Below are positions 44,933 through 59,480 of a stretch of 64,000 nt of DNA, one piece after another. The position numbers were made by a program, and so were the translations under genes. The DNA is taken from the NCBI GenBank assembly GCA_013399305.1, contig VXAI01000117.1:145585-209584 (forward strand). Direction: 5' to 3'. Within the stretch, counting starts at the first letter, position 1. Every line of letters starts with the position of its first letter. The notes below the pieces were generated by a model. The model did not search any database. It had not been told where the DNA came from and worked only from the letters and a program-made list of their open reading frames with translations. This DNA is from Rostratula benghalensis (taxonomy: Eukaryota > Chordata > Aves > Charadriiformes > Rostratulidae).

Positions 44933-47900
44933 GCTTTTGTGGGATAGCTCACACACGTAGAGTTAAATATCTGCATAAGCACCAAGGTCACAGCTCAAAA
45001 CTAGGCCATGCAATGGTCCCTCTGGATCGATACTGGCTGTACACACCAGTTAACATCCTCAGTATCTCTTCTGCAGCTCTGGCAGCAAGATGGTCCCGCA
45101 GATAGGGTTAAGGGGGGAGGAAGGAGCACCAGAGACGGACTGAAACCGCCTCTGCCTGCCCAAAAGCAGGCAGGGAGAATATCCTCTCCAAAACCCATGG
45201 CACAGGGGAGAAAAAGCTGGGGGTTGTGAACCTCTGATATTTCTAGGCATTTCCAAATGTCTTTGCAGGAGCACAGCCTTCTAGAAGCAGATAGGAAAAG
45301 AGGGAGCCCAGCTTTCGGCTTCCCATCTCTCCATGAGTCAGCTTGCAGAGTTTGCTGGGCAGGAAGCGTGGAGAAATACGCTGCTCTCTTCAAGGCTGCA
45401 ATAAATTACCTGTCTCCATTTGCTGGAAAAAGGAGATATATACTCACTCTCTGTACTGGTGCAGAGAGATTATTTATTTTCCAACACACATTATGCTTCT
45501 TTGCTTTCATTTGGTACAAATGACTTGAACTATAAATACTTCAAAAAGATGACAATTGCAAAGATTTCTGCACATTCAGTCCTATCTGTAAGAGAAATGC
45601 ATCTCCTGCTTTACAAGCTTCTCGGCTGCTGGGCCGAGAGCTAAATGGGTGGAATTTTCTTTTTACAGAGGCAGACCAACACCATCTCGTAGAGAAAAAT
45701 ATCTGAAAGTTTAAACATCTGGCAAAGGGCAAAGCAGACCAGTAGGTGCCCACTTCCATATCAAATCTCCATGTGTGCTGAGTCACTGCTGGCATCATCA
45801 TTTATGCGATGAGCAACAAAGCTATATTTTCATCAAAGCATAAAGCTGTTTCTCTTGACTTCAGGCAGTTAGACCATGTGTTTGTCACGTTGTAACGAAC
45901 CTACGTTTGTCTTATTTCCAGCCGAGATGCATGAATATAAACAAAGGTAGAATTAGCCACAGTGCCAAAGTCACAGGTTTTTAAGTCAGTCAGTGCTGCA
46001 GGAAGAGGCTGACCACCTGAATGATACAAACCACTGAGCCTCCCCCAGCAATTTCTGCATGCAGTACATTCAGATCCATTGAAAACAATCTTCCACTCTT
46101 CATTATCTATCAAGGCTATTTTTAGGACTGTGGTGAGATATGAACAAACTGCCTTTTTTTTTTTTTTTTTCTTTCCACCATGCGGGATGTGACTTTTAAA
46201 CTGGTTCCAGCACTTGTGCATACCACCCGTGCTTGAGCAAATTCCAATGGGCTCTTGCAATACTATTGTGGCCAGCTGGGGAAAATGACATCAGGACAGA
46301 AAGTGCAGGCCCCTGAGGAAGGGAAACCAGCTTGCTGACACCAGGAGATATGTCAGAAATGCAGCTTAAAGAAAGTGATAAAAATTATTTTCTGTGGGTG
46401 AAGAGGGAGAGGAGGGTTAAATACACACAAACCTCTCCTTTCTGAAAGCTGTGAGCTAAGGCCATCCCCACCCAGCAATGGGAAGTGGGTGAGCCCAGCT
46501 GGTTTCACAGCTCTGCTTCCTTTCTTTGAGACTCCGAGGTGGGAAGTGCAACGCCAAGTGCCAACAGGGTGGGGAGGTAAAGAATAGGTGGATCAACCAG
46601 GGGGAAGGAGAAAGGGAGAGCAGAGGATGTTTAGGGGTGGGGGAGAGAAAAGGCACATTGTTCTTTCTCCAACTCCATGGAGCTCAGCAAGAAAAAATAA
46701 AGTCTGGCACCGTTTTATGTTTTTTCCAGGGGAGTCTCTGCCTATGGCTCTTGGCCCAGACATAACCAACACAAGAGGAAGAGAAACAAAGCTATGAAAT
46801 TGGGTGGTCCCCGAGATTGCTGCAATCAAATGATAAGGAGGGGAATGTTGATAGTGCAGTTGCATTGAAATGGCACTTACAGAGGTTGCACAAATGAAAG
46901 AGAATGGAAAGGAAGGGGGTGGGCTGAATAACTGTCTAACCACCCTCTGAGCTTTCCAGGTGGGAAGAAGGAGCCTTCGGCAGATATCCCCACAAGGAAT
47001 CCAAGCATCTATAAGGTTCAACAAAGGTACCCTCAAGCAGACTTCTTGTAAGCCTCTTCCCACATGATTATTTCTTTGCTGTGTCCATTTGTTGGAAAAA
47101 AAATAGCTATCTTGAGACTCCAATTCCAGGCCAAATGCAGTTATAAACAGCATCATGCAGGATGTGCAATTCTAAGAACAAGCTTCTGCATGGTCATAGA
47201 AAACACTTAATGCGCTCACTGAAAAGTTGGACAAAAGGCCACTGTGAATTGAAGCAAAATTAGTGCTTGGCACTGGTGTGTTTTGCTAACACATCTTCGA
47301 GAGCTCTCTCTTTCAGAGAAAGAATAAAGTTGACACAATGCCCTTGTTTTGGAGACTGTTAACTTTTCAGATCCTAAAAGCCAGATCATGGTGATACTGC
47401 TTGGGAAACAAGCATACAACAAAATCCTTATTAATTAGTTATAAACGGCCCAACTCGGTTGTTTGATAGGTTGGCAAACTATGCAGTAACGGGGGTAGTC
47501 GCTCAAAATTGTAACTGGTGCCACCTGCAGCCAGTGAGACTCTACTGATTTAAATCGCAGGTCTTCTGCCCATTACGATGTTCAATTGCGTGTTTGTTTG
47601 TGTCAGGGATGTCACCAGAGACAAAATGCTGTTATTGCTGTTGTGAGTCAGCAGCTGCATACATAAGGGACGGGAATGCACATGCCATGATGCACCTTTC
47701 AAGTTCACTTGCTTTTAAGAGGCAAGGGTATTTTTTACAGCTGCCTCACTCCATATGGCATAGCAAACTATGTGCTTCTCTGTTTCATCCCCCTCTCCTC
47801 TCCTCAATGTCTCACTTAAAAAAAGATTATATTCCTAAAAAACAAAGACAATTTACTGCCACTCTGTCACTCACTACCTGTGGTGAAACTCATTCTTCCA

Positions 47901-50900
47901 CCAAGGCACTAGAAGTCCCAAGTCAGCATGATAAATGTTAAATCAAAATACTATTTGCATAAGCTGACACACAATGTGTCAGTGCCTCTCGCAGATTCAG
48001 GGTGGGATTACCTCAGGTTTAATTTTCCTTTTCTGGTTCTGCTGAACATAGTTGCTATTATCATATCATAAATTATGATTCATCAAGTGAAGAGAAATTA
48101 ACTAATCACAAATACTAGGCAAGAGGGTTCTATCTTCTTTCTAGTTCCCCCTTCATTCACAGAGAAAATTGCCCGTGGAACCAAGTTTTAATACGCAGTA
48201 GAAGGGACCAAATGAACACATTTACAAAGTGGGTGCCAGGAGGAACATGTACAACACCCTTCCTCCACTTCTTTCCTCACCCCCACATGCTGTGCCTCTT
48301 AACAGGATTTGTGAGCACATTTCCTGAGTAACTACTGACTTACTTGGAAAATTTACATCCCTTCATTGTTTGGTACCTGTCATCCTCAGCTATGTATATG
48401 AAGCCTGGCATATTTACACCATACACTGACAAATTTAACTGGCAGACCTTTATTCATCTAACTCTGAGAATCTTGGCCTCGAGTCATCCTTACAACCAGA
48501 CAGATCTTACAGCTTTATATTAATCATTTCAGGTCTGATTTACCACTAAAAAAAAAAAAGCATTCCTCTGGTTTAGCGTAAATCTGATTTCCAGCAGCAG
48601 TTAAAAACACAAGTTAGCAACCCAGTTATTGGTTCTTTACTGTGAGGCAGTGAATGCTGAAAACAGGGAGAAATAAGGAGAGATGCAGAATTCAGAAATG
48701 GACAGTTCACTGATAAATGTCAGAATCTACCATAAACACTTCTCTCATACCAAAATGAACGTTTTTCATACAGCATTGCTAAAGTCCCAAGTCCTCAGAC
48801 TGTTCAGTTTTGGATGAAAGATCCTACAAGTAATCGACATCCCTAGCAATAATGAAGCCTTTCCCATGTGCTGCCTCAAGTTGCCCCTTCTCACCCGGTC
48901 TCTGTCTCACCCTGTCTTCTCACCCATTGTCCCAAGAGCATGCTACCCCGAATCTCCATCCACTTCAATCCTCCAGAGAGCTGATCAGACAAGGTTATTA
49001 AAGATGTTTGCAGTCACGGCCTGACAGGACTTGAAGCCCAAGGCTGGCATCCAGGGAAAGTCCCTGTCACGCACAGACTTCACCTTCCTGCAGAAGAGTG
49101 GGAATGCTTACATTTTTCCTGCTTGACTTCTAAATGAATATCCAAAGGTGCAGTACCTAATGCTTTAAAATGCACATAACTCAGCCTGCAAAACAAAACA
49201 GGTTTATGATCTCATTCTGAAGGACTAGAGAAAAAAAAAAAAAAAGAGGAAAAAATGGCCAAGTTGAAGTTATGGGGTTGTCATACACAGATCGATGGAA
49301 GACCATCTCTTTTCCAAAGTCTAATAACTCACAAATATCCTATCCAACTACCTTCAAGTTTTCAAGGGAAGTTCATGTTTTGGCACATAAGAAATTTTAG
49401 CTGGAAAGAAACTGGGGTAGGGGATTTCCCCAAGGCAATGGAGGTTCATAACTGTAATTAAAAGAAAAAATAAATGCTTTACAACCTCAACCATGGATCG
49501 TTCCTCCTTAATAGATGTTAACCAGCACTGAATGCCACATTCACTGAAAAGATGAAAACTGCAGTTACAGCTAACTTCTGGTGAAGTTGCCAAGCAGATG
49601 TTTATTTTTGGCTTCCCCATTTACTAAAGCCAAATGCAACACTGAACTGGGATTTCGCAAAGTCTAACTGCTTTTCTTCCAGGTTACAATTTTATTGGAA
49701 CCAAAAAGGAAAAAAAGAAGGGGGGAGGGGGAGGCAGAAAAAAAGGCTGAGTTCACTTTTAAGTAGGAAAAAACCTGGTAGCATCTGTTTCTATCGTGTC
49801 TGTTTATATCATAGTTTAAATAAGGTTAGAATTGTGCAATCATTATTGATCAACTTCCAAACACAGCACAGCTCCATCCAGCACATGTGCAAAAGAGGAA
49901 AAGTCACTGGAAGCGAATCCTGTGTCAGTCGGTCTTTTAACTTCTGCAAGTCTGTGTGCAGACTGCTTAGCACTAATTAAATTACTGGCAAGTCAGGTTA
50001 AAGAGGAGTGAAAGAATTCACAAGCCCCAAGTTTACTGTTCTCAGAGTTACATGGGTATTACAGATTCCCCCCTCCAAAAACTAGAGGATAGATGCCCCA
50101 TTAATTTTGAGGCTTGATCTCACAGCTACCACAGCTGCTGATGTAATGCAAAATGCTAACCTGGAGCAACAGAGAGGGACTTTAATTCAATGTTGTTTTT
50201 TCATTGTGAATAAGCAGTGAACCACACTGAAGTAATCCTCGGAAGTAGGAGTGTACAGTGTTCAAGGCACTGATTTGGGAATGAAACACAAAACCAAGAT
50301 CCTGGCTACTTCATTAGAAAAAGCTCTTTACGGCTTTCTTAAGAAGAGCGATATAAAGCTCTGGTGCCTGGATCTAGTTCCAGCTTGAAAATGACACAGT
50401 CTCCTATAATTCCTCCCAATAATTTAAGTTGGAAACGGGGTTATTCACACCCTCTAAGCAACTGCTGCAAACTATTGCAATGTGCTGCTAAATAATTGCT
50501 AAATAATGGTAACCTCAGCAGTTACCAGGGTCTCTAAAGTGATTTTGCACATGTTTAGGTGAAAGGTGCTGTATCAGTGCACGGCTGTAATTCACATTAA
50601 ACAAGGAAGGGGGCTGGATATTATTTGAACTCTTTCTTAGAACTATTTTTTTTTCCAAGAAGCCACCTTATAGCACATTTTCATTCATTGGCACGTTCTG
50701 CTTGAGGAAGTTGTGGGTAAGAAAATGTAACGGCATATTCTCTCTTCAACTGAAGTTTCTGTGAATTCAGAGAAGCCTCAGATCCGCTGAGATCTTTTCA
50801 GTATCTTTACAACGCCTCTTCGGCCACAAATAAAGTCACCTGGTACTGTGTGGATCTTTTAGTTTTGCTCTCCTGGATCTGCAGCCCTTCAAATAAAAAA

Positions 50901-52640
50901 GGAATTGCTATTTCACCATGCCACGAGAACTACAATAGTACAAGGAAAACTCGAGAAGAGCCTGTCTTCCTTCGAAGAAATGTCTGTACATTCAGGCACC
51001 ATAAAGGCATTAATGCTCTTTAAAACTCAACCCCATATTGCTTGACCACCTCAAATTCCTAATTAACCCAGTGGAATTTTGAAGTGTGGAGAGATTTTGA
51101 AGTTAAGTTTATGGAGTTTAGGCTTTTGGATTAACATTGATTAGCAGGGATTTATTGCACAAGAGTGGTGGGCCATAGCGATTGTGACCTGGAACATATG
51201 CAGCTGTGTGTAAACAGCACAATTGGAAGGGTTAATGAGAAAGAACTATCAGAAGCACCCATATCTAGTATATTTTTCTAAACTGATCTAAGGTGAATCA
51301 AAGTATAAATGCCACTTCCTGGTGGGAATCTAGCAAACCATAAACCGACATCCTATCTGGAAAAATACTCTTGGAAAACAAAAAGATTGGCAATTGTGTG
51401 TATCAAAGCCTCACCCAGGTTATTTTGCTCCAGGGCTTGCAGATCACTTTGCCATATTAAATTTGCTTTTGTAAAAGCACTGTTTCAGCATTTCATTGTT
51501 CTGTCTGGATGTTACCTATTTCATGGTCCCATTTTGGAAGGGACTGTCCTAGAATTTATGACAGAGCATGGTAGAATTGCTACAGAGGGAAGAAAAGAGT
51601 TTGCTAACATTTCTTCTCCATCCGTCTCTGATTTCTGAGAAATATTTCTACCCCTAAAGGTAGAGGAACCTCCTGTTGTTCCCTTCTATTTATTGAAAGT
51701 AAATTACCAGGGCCACCCTAATGGCTCAGTGAAGAGAGTAACACGGGAACAGGAACACTCTTGCTCCCCGCGGCCAGTTGGGCTTGGAATGACCTGAGAG
51801 GGTGAGGAATGAATTACGATTTCCTACCATCAAATGGCTGGTGATCAAGCAATTTTGCAACCTTAAACGCATAATTCTAGTTTTCCTTGCTAGAAGAACC
51901 GCAGGCAGTTCTTCTAAGTAGTTATGGGGAGGGTTAACTCTGGAAGGGAGAAACAGCAAAGCAATGTTTTTTCTAGATGGAAAGCTTTTGGCAAAGATCT
52001 CCCCCAGACCCTGTGATCTCCAGGAGCGTTGTCCCCTTCTTCAACACGCACAAACACCTTTCTTGGCATGTATTTTGGCCAGGGTCGGTTGAACAAGGGA
52101 GGGTTAGCACTCAGATTTCTGGCATCCTCTTGCCAAAAGCTAAGCTGTTAGGTAGTGCAACAGCAGCAGCGCAGGCTTCCCACTTCACCCTGCCAGTGAC
52201 CTTCGCACAGACTTGGACATACCACCTTCCTCAGAGTGAGGAGCAATTCCCTCTCACGCTGCTCGGTCCAGAAATTCATCTCAGCAAATACCACAAATCA
52301 TGTCAGACCGAGCAGGACTATTAAAGCAGCGCTGCGCAATGTGAATTGCTGTCCACAAGGGACTGGAGCAAGAGACTGCCTAACCCACTTTGTTTAACTT
52401 TTTACTTAAACAATCCTGAAAGGGGAAGCTGCATTGCTACTCTGGAAATTACAACGTTAATCTCATTTGAACCACGCATTCCTCAGTTAAACTGCAGAAA
52501 TAATTTAAGAACCGACTCCCAAATAAGACATTTTTCAACATTTCCAACGTTTCCTGGAAATATATTACCTCTGATGCTGCAAAGTAAAAGCGAGCTTATT
52601 AATTTAACCAGGTTAAAGTTCTTCCGGTAGCCCGAATAAA

Positions 52641-52666
52641 CTCTCACATCAGGCTCTCACATCAGG
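52641..52666 (+). repeat. 13-bp tandem duplication
   Basis: CTCTCACATCAGG occurs twice head-to-tail with no mismatch. Confidence 0.95.
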
Positions 52667-53321
52667 CACTCCCCCAGGTCTGCGTTTTCGCATTCCTCGA
52701 ATCAACACCAGGCAACACCTCCGTAACACGGACCATTTCCCACCCGGCCCCACACACCATTGGCACATATTGCATCCATCACCCACTGGCACCACGCTGC
52801 CCTTGGCAGGAACCGACCGTGCTTCGTTGGAAACAGAGCGAGCTTCATTTCCCCTTTAACGGTAAGGGCTTCCTCAAGTTTGCTCTAAGGAGCACGCCGC
52901 AGCTCAGAGGTGCCAACATTCACTGGGTTGTTTAGACACCGCTCAAGAGTTTTCCCGGGCAGATAAGAAGAATAACTCGGGTGTAGAGTAAAACAAAGAT
53001 ACGGCCGTCTGTGCCAAACATTCCGTTTATGGCAATACTTCATAGGAATTATTCCCCCCTAACAACTGAACTGTCATATCCTACAACTACATCCCAGGCA
53101 ACCTCCCAGCTGAGCTCACTACGGCTGCTGTCTGATGTGCTGCTCTACATTCAAACACCCAGAACTACCCAGATGTTCTCTATGTAAAACATTTGGTTTA
53201 AAACACGCAGCACTTCTTTCCAAAAAGCCATTACATTTGTTTAATGGACTCACACAGTTCAACTAAAATATCCTGGAGCGGACATTTGACTGCAACTCTA
53301 CTCTACAAGCCCCATCTGCAA

Positions 53322-53346
53322 ACAGAAAAAAAAAAAAAAAAAAAAA
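53322..53346. repeat. A-rich homopolymer run
   Basis: More than 20 consecutive A, followed by AAAG units. No attached retroposed body recognised. Confidence 0.85.
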
Positions 53347-53507
53347 GAAAGAAAAAGTAAATGAGAATGCTTTACGTGATTTATGCTGTCTTTATGATCA
53401 GCCAGTTCATAAAAATACAAGCTCTGCTCTACAGACAATAACACAAATCGCTTTCAAGTGTATTGTTTAGTCCTAGCCTGCGTTAAAAAAATATTTCAAT
53501 TGAAACA

Positions 53508-53562
53508 AAGGGCCAAACTCTACTCTTCAGTTTACAACAGTGTTAATGTAACCGAGAACACC
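53508..53562. repeat. Possible palindromic sauropsid repeat relic (second type)
   Basis: GGGCCAAACTCTACTCTTCA then GTTTACAACAGTGTTAATGT. Resembles GGGCCAAATTCTGCTCTCAGTTACACCAGTGTAAAT, the opposite end of the block seen at 16020. Confidence 0.4.
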
Positions 53563-54261
53563 ATTTTACCCAAGGACATCACAGGGGATGCAATTTTTTG
53601 TTTTACACTCGGAGTGAGTGAGTAATGACATCCAGTAATGATAACCAGTTACATTCACGGCTGCAGAGTTTTCCTTTCATCTGACAAAGGCTGGAAGGAG
53701 TACAGCATGAAATTCTTCTCCCCGATGAATTCCTCACAAGCAACACACAACCCACAACGGGGCACTTCACAGGTCCCATTACACCATGTTTTCACCGTGA
53801 AACACCAGACAGGATGAACTGGGAGAACACATTTGTCTCACCAAAACAGAGAGGCGGGTAGAAAACGCTCCAACTGTACACAGAAAAAAACAGCTGGTAT
53901 TGATGAGATGGCTAGTCCCTAGTCTAGATGTAGATACACTGCACAGCCCAACTGAAGGCCCTTGTTCCTCCCAGGTTGTGAGGATACAAGTGGTGGCTGT
54001 GGTGCTCAAGTGGTACCAGTTAGTGACCAACAGAGGTTTGCAGTAGCGACCACGCTCCAAGACACATCAACTGGTGGGCTTTGGAACATCCCTTCCTGAA
54101 TTACAACTACAGCCATAAAAGAGGACCTTTGCTTTATAAGTAATCTTCCTGAGATGGCTACACCCATACAGAGAATGGCTCGGCTCAGCGCAGCACTGGA
54201 ACTGTGGTTGACCTTGGCTCTGCCCCCAGCTCCATCACAGACTTTCTAAATGAAGCTCAGG

Positions 54262-54456
54262 GAAGTGGAGGTGGTGAGGCACTGGAACAGGTTGCCCAAG
54301 GAAGTTGTGGATGCCCAATCCCTAGAACTGTTCAAGACCAGGCTGGACAGAACTTTATGCAACCTGGTCTACTGAGAGGTGTCCCTGCCTATAACAGAGG
54401 AGGCAGAATCTTTAAGGTCCCTTCCAACCCAAACCATTCTATGATGTTATGAAACA
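54262..54456 (+). mobile_element. CR1 LINE 3' tail fragment
   Basis: GTGGAGGTGGTGAGGCACTG followed by GAACAGGTTGCCCAAGGAAG, a CAAGACCAGGCTGGACAGAA block, and the tail AAGGTCCCTTCCAACCCAAA then CCATTCTATGATG. About 195 bp, in intron 1 of NUAK1, antisense to it. Confidence 0.92.
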
Positions 54457-57400
54457 ATTTACCACCTTGGCATTGGGAGCACAACTGTGACAACAGGCTC
54501 CTAAAGGAGATGGAGCTTCAATCCACACATGACTCTTCTGTTATTTCACCTTATTTTGGCACACCAAAGAGAATAAACACAACAAGGAAAGAAGCTTGAA
54601 GGATGCTGTGCCTCATGTATAGACCTAGTTTAAAATGTGTCTTCCCGAGAAGGTAATGTGAGCGCCTCTCAGCTGTATCCCTGCACAGGTTGGCTAAGCC
54701 TGTATTGCCTCCAGCAGGTATCTTTACAGGTCTTTTCACCTTGTGTTGGAGCAGGGCTACCTTGGCTCCAGGCTGTGTGGCATTAGAACATGCAGCACCC
54801 GGGAGGTTGTGCTCTCCTGAAACTTCTGCCGAGTATGGCGCTATGCTGGGCATCGCCTAGCATTCCCAACCACCTGAGGGACTGGCTGGCCTTTACTCCC
54901 CCTTCCCCAGACAAATTCCATCGGGGAAGCTACCGGCTTCAGTTTGTATGATGGCAAAAACCCGCTAGTAAATGGCAGTTCCAGACACCTGCTTCACAAG
55001 CTGGGTTTTTTTAAACAAATGCTTCGCCATCTTCCTCTGTCAAATTTGTGTGCAAGGGTCTTACTTAATCTTTTTGCATCAATGACATCAAAGCACCATT
55101 TAACAGAAAGGAACATTTGCTTAGTTACCACAAGGCTCAAGCTGGTATTTTTATCCAATACTCATTGATACCTTTTGCGATAAAAAAAATATTCGCACTC
55201 AGTTTTAAAATAACACTTGCACTTCAAACAAAGGGAGATATCATTCACCATCAGGGGTTTTGTGGAGATTAGAAATTGTAGCAGAGATGAAATGCCTTTT
55301 TGTGTATGGGAAATATGATACAGAGTCTTGGAGATCTCCATTGACAGCAGGACCCAAATCTTTCTGATCTACCCATGAATGGCTAAATATAGTCTCCAAA
55401 CTTGGCACAGTCTCTTTTCACAGTAACAATGACTTTCTTTTTTTTTTTTCCCCCTTCCCCTCTTTTTTAAGCCTAATATCCCTTAACTAGTGTCTTTATT
55501 CCAAGGCACCAGTGTTCAAACCCAAGTTTGCTGACTCAGCTCTGCAGCACAGCAAGACATTAGGATAACTGCAAGTCCCTCAAGCCGCCAGACCTCAGAA
55601 CAAAGACACTCAGCTCCTCTCCAGCCTCTCTGCTTAAGTCGTCCCACATGCCAGCCACCAGCCAGGGTAGCTGAGGGGCTCTGGGACTACCATAGACCAA
55701 CGTCCGCCAGGAAGGCAAGGCGACAGCGACTGAGTTGCCTGTCAAACACAGGTGCTTCGTCACAGAGGCAGCCAGCCCCATGCAAGGCGCAGGAGACCCT
55801 CCTTGTCACCAGGCCAGCACCCAAGTGAACACAACAGCAAATGGAATGGCCTTGGGTGCCATGCTAGGGGTGTGGCTGAGGTGAGAAACACCAGCAGGAA
55901 GAGGGGAAGGCCAAGGAGGCACCCAGAAATTAACTGTTACATTGCTTGCATGTTAACCAAGGCATCCTCAACTGTCTTCTTAATACTTACAAACTACAAG
56001 ATCTGCATTTATTTCACCTACAACTGGCCAGTATGGTTTCAAACATGCCTGCCATGCCAATCCCATTTTCTATAGCCATCATGTGGCTGGTTTTGTTTGG
56101 GTTTTTTTAAAATGAAAGGAATCACCCATTCAAATATTCTATTGCTTTCCTCCATTGGTAATAACAGACTGAAAAAGTTCATACTTGAGCAAGACTCAGG
56201 ACACGCATCCCATCATGGGCCACTGGCAGCTTTAAGGACTGATGTCTCACAAGCCACCAGAGCGAGAAGTAAATCTCATCTGTCTTTGGAGAATTAGGTA
56301 ACACTACCATGCAGCAGTTTAACAGACTGAACTGAGGGTCTGTCCACAGTCTTTAGTTTAACATATAAAAAAAATACTGCTCCAATAAGCGCACTAAAAT
56401 GGCGCCAGAGCAAGCAATGGCAACCAACTCATCCCCTCCACCTTCTCCCCTTTGCAGTATGCAGCAAAGGTTAGGGGAAGGCCTCCACATCTATTGAACA
56501 TCTGGCATTTCTGGTGTGGGTCCAGGCTATTTCATGGGTGTGGCCAGACATCATGTGCCTCATGGACTCTCTCACCCAGCCCCCTAGCGTTCAAAGGTCT
56601 AGGATCTCCCAATTTCTACAACATACCATGTTGCCTGTGAAGACACAGTGATAAATATATTCTGTTTAAAAGCAGATACTTCTCAAATCATAACTTGCAG
56701 ATGCTCAAAGCCTTTCATGTGGGTAAGACAAATGAGAGCCATAGAGACTGATTTTGTAGCCAGGGAGTACAGGAAGCAACAGCAGGAGAACACTATGGAA
56801 AGCCTGGATACACTTATGGCTTTAATGAATTGGTCATCAAATATAACAACACACATATGCTGTTTTTACCTTGCTTTGTAGTTCACTCCCTGCCCCCCTC
56901 AGCTATTCCCCACATATCTAGCAAAGTGGAAATTATTTTGCGTTTAGTTTAGTAAATGGACACACATGGTACCCACATCTGCTGGAAGATACTTGAGGGA
57001 AAGCTGACAAATATCATTTGCCTATTTAGTCCCAGACTTTTTCATCTGCGACATTTCCTCTGACATACCAACTATCCCAAGTACATCAACCCATAAAGGC
57101 TAATGACAAGGTGGGGTTTTTTTTCCTACAATGTATCAGGTGCATGCCTGGGAACAAACCCTGACTTACACAGGAGGCAAGAAGAGACAAGATCAATGCT
57201 CTCCATTGGTCAGAGACCTACACACCATCACACCCATTACCAGTGGCACGCAAAACATCAAAACTACGCCAGAGCTGGGCATTGGCAGCAGCCTTCACTG
57301 CTTCCCAGGTCAGGAGCTGCTGAGGCTCCAGCAGAGGAGTTGGCTGGGAGCTGCCACTGCTGTTTCTTGCCATCCATGCTGCAAGCTCCTATCCCGCCCC

Positions 57401-58377
57401 AAGCCCAGAGGCAAACCCACACTTCTAGCTTTGTAACATCCCCCAGGGCTGCAGCAGAAGACATATGGTTTGGTCCCACTTTACACTGGAAGAGCGTACA
57501 AGATGACAGTGAGAAGAACAACAGTGTCCTGCTGAGAGGTGTGTGGCTGTACAGTAAGGAGATGCTTTGGCATCAGCATCTTGATTCACGTAGATAGAGA
57601 GTACGTAGTTGTGGTATGGGAGGCAAAGACCTGAGCCAGGGAGATGCCCACATCAAAGCAAAGGTCAGCAGCCAATTTCCAAATCCCTGGTATGGAGATT
57701 TGGAAAAATGTCCCATCCCATCCTATCCCATCCTGTATGTTCTGCATTTGGATCACCATGGCTGTACACACATTGACCTCCCCGTGTTCAAGGCAGATAG
57801 ACCTGGAATTGGTTTCCAACCCACGTACAACATTCTTCCTTGGCACTGTCACAACCACCACGTGCCTCCTCCCAATTCCTCACTCCAGCAAAGACTCTCT
57901 GGTTATTTATTTACCAGACAAAACACAGACTAACTACGATTACAGTTCTGTAAAGAATAAACAATTGCTCGCAAGAACTGCACATTCCACACAGTTTTAT
58001 TCAACATGTATGACCCCAAACTACAATATGTACAATAATTGTCTCCACATGGCAAATCCGCATTGCGGTTCTTAAAAAATAATAATAATTTTTAGAACAC
58101 ATGCCACCAAAAACGCAGTATATTTTAGCTATATCTAATGAAAGACTTTGTACAAGCAATTTCCATTCTGTTGCATTCTCTAGCATATGGTGCTGTGAAA
58201 CCATTTGTAATAACACTTAGGCATTTTATAGTGTTTCTAGCTGAAGGCTGCATTATAAACATTGGCTCAAAATCTTTTGCGAATTTCACATTTAGTGGGA
58301 TCACACTAGGTATGTATTAGGCCAAAATGTGCCCTATTAGTCTAAGTCCCTATAGTGCCTGTATTAAGTAGCATCCC

Positions 58378-58455
58378 TTCAGAAAGGGACACACTGAGAC
58401 ACGGTGGAGTTAACTGACCTGCCCAAAATTGTTCAATCCATGAGGGGAAGGAAAA
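58378..58455 (-). mobile_element. MIR-like SINE relic (minus orientation)
   Basis: GGGACACACTGAGACACGGT and GGAGTTAACTGACCTGCCCA followed by AAATTGTTCAA. Follows antisense MIR: AAACTGAGGCACAGAGAGGTTAAGTGACTTGCCCAAGGTCAC. Short and diverged. Confidence 0.5.
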
Positions 58456-59254
58456 AACAAAGAAAGAAATGAACCCCTCAACAAAGAAGCAACAGTCTCT
58501 CAGAAATTTCTGATTTCTTCACCTGTAATAGTCCAACATCATTGAAGGAATATTACTTAGTGTCCACTCAAAGCTCAGAAAGAACATGCAGTTCTCTGAC
58601 TTGGTAAAAGCTTTGACAAGTTAACGTATTCAGATGACCCCTTACTGGCTAGTCATTAATTTAGACTTTCATACCACTGAACCATACTCCCCTCAAAAAA
58701 ATCTGCTTCTCCAACAAAAATTCTCACTGCAGAAAACAAGTGGTTTGTACTAGTGCCTTCCCCCTAATGACCTGCATGCTGTAATCAGTTATTTCTGTCT
58801 GCAGCCCTTTATGTTAGAGCCGCCTTTGGCATTTCAGTTACACAAGTGTTTACGTGAAGACTATAGCAATTTTATACAAGCAGGTGATAGCTCCTATTGT
58901 AATAAGCCACAATATTCACTAGATTAAATCCAGTGTATTTTTCTTTTTTAAACTAGAGTCTCAGCACACATCTAATAATTAAGGGCGAAACAAACAACAA
59001 AACTATTTTCAAGCCCATAGAGTCTATTCAATTTCTGTTCTTTCCAGATACGGAATTTCCATGCTTTGGTACAATTTTTACAGAGAGTGACCCGAGTTTC
59101 ATTAATGTGCCTTCAGCACCATGAAAACATTGTGTCCAGATTTAGCCCCCGTTACAAGTCCCTAAAAGAATTCAACTTGCACATTTGAAAAAAAAATTAA
59201 AATAAAAAAATAAATAAAAATACGGGGGTTTTTCTCAAGAATACCTTTTCAGAT

Positions 59255-59480
59255 GAGGAAACCACTGGCCCCACGCAAGCGTTGCACAGCGGGAGAGGCG
59301 CATGTAGCGCCCAGCACAGGGCTGCACAGGTTCTGCTGGCAGCCAGCAGCTCGGAAGCAGGGAGCAAGGCAGCGCTCTCTGAGCGGGTCAGAGCGCTGGC
59401 AGGCAGAACAAAGCAAGAGGCAGCAGCACAAGTGGAGTACAAAAAGGCCAGGAAGGGAGACCGAAGCTGAACGTCACACA
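59255..59480 (-). promoter_or_regulatory. CpG-enriched islet, possible alternative first exon
   Basis: GC-rich block with repeated GCG/CGC, an AACGTCAC CRE-like half-site near 59470, and on the minus strand an AAAAG followed by GTATTC donor-like junction at 59245. Placement upstream of exon 2 on the NUAK1 strand would permit use as an alternative 5' exon. No direct support. Confidence 0.22.

Noticed and set aside
46593..47156. Minus-strand 187-residue open frame in NUAK1 intron 1
   Set aside because: No family motif or NUAK1 N-terminal sequence, and no splice junction that would extend exon 2. Treated as chance.
57103..57597. Plus-strand 164-residue open frame
   Set aside because: Overlapping frames are open on both strands in a moderately GC-rich intron patch. 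No domain recognised.
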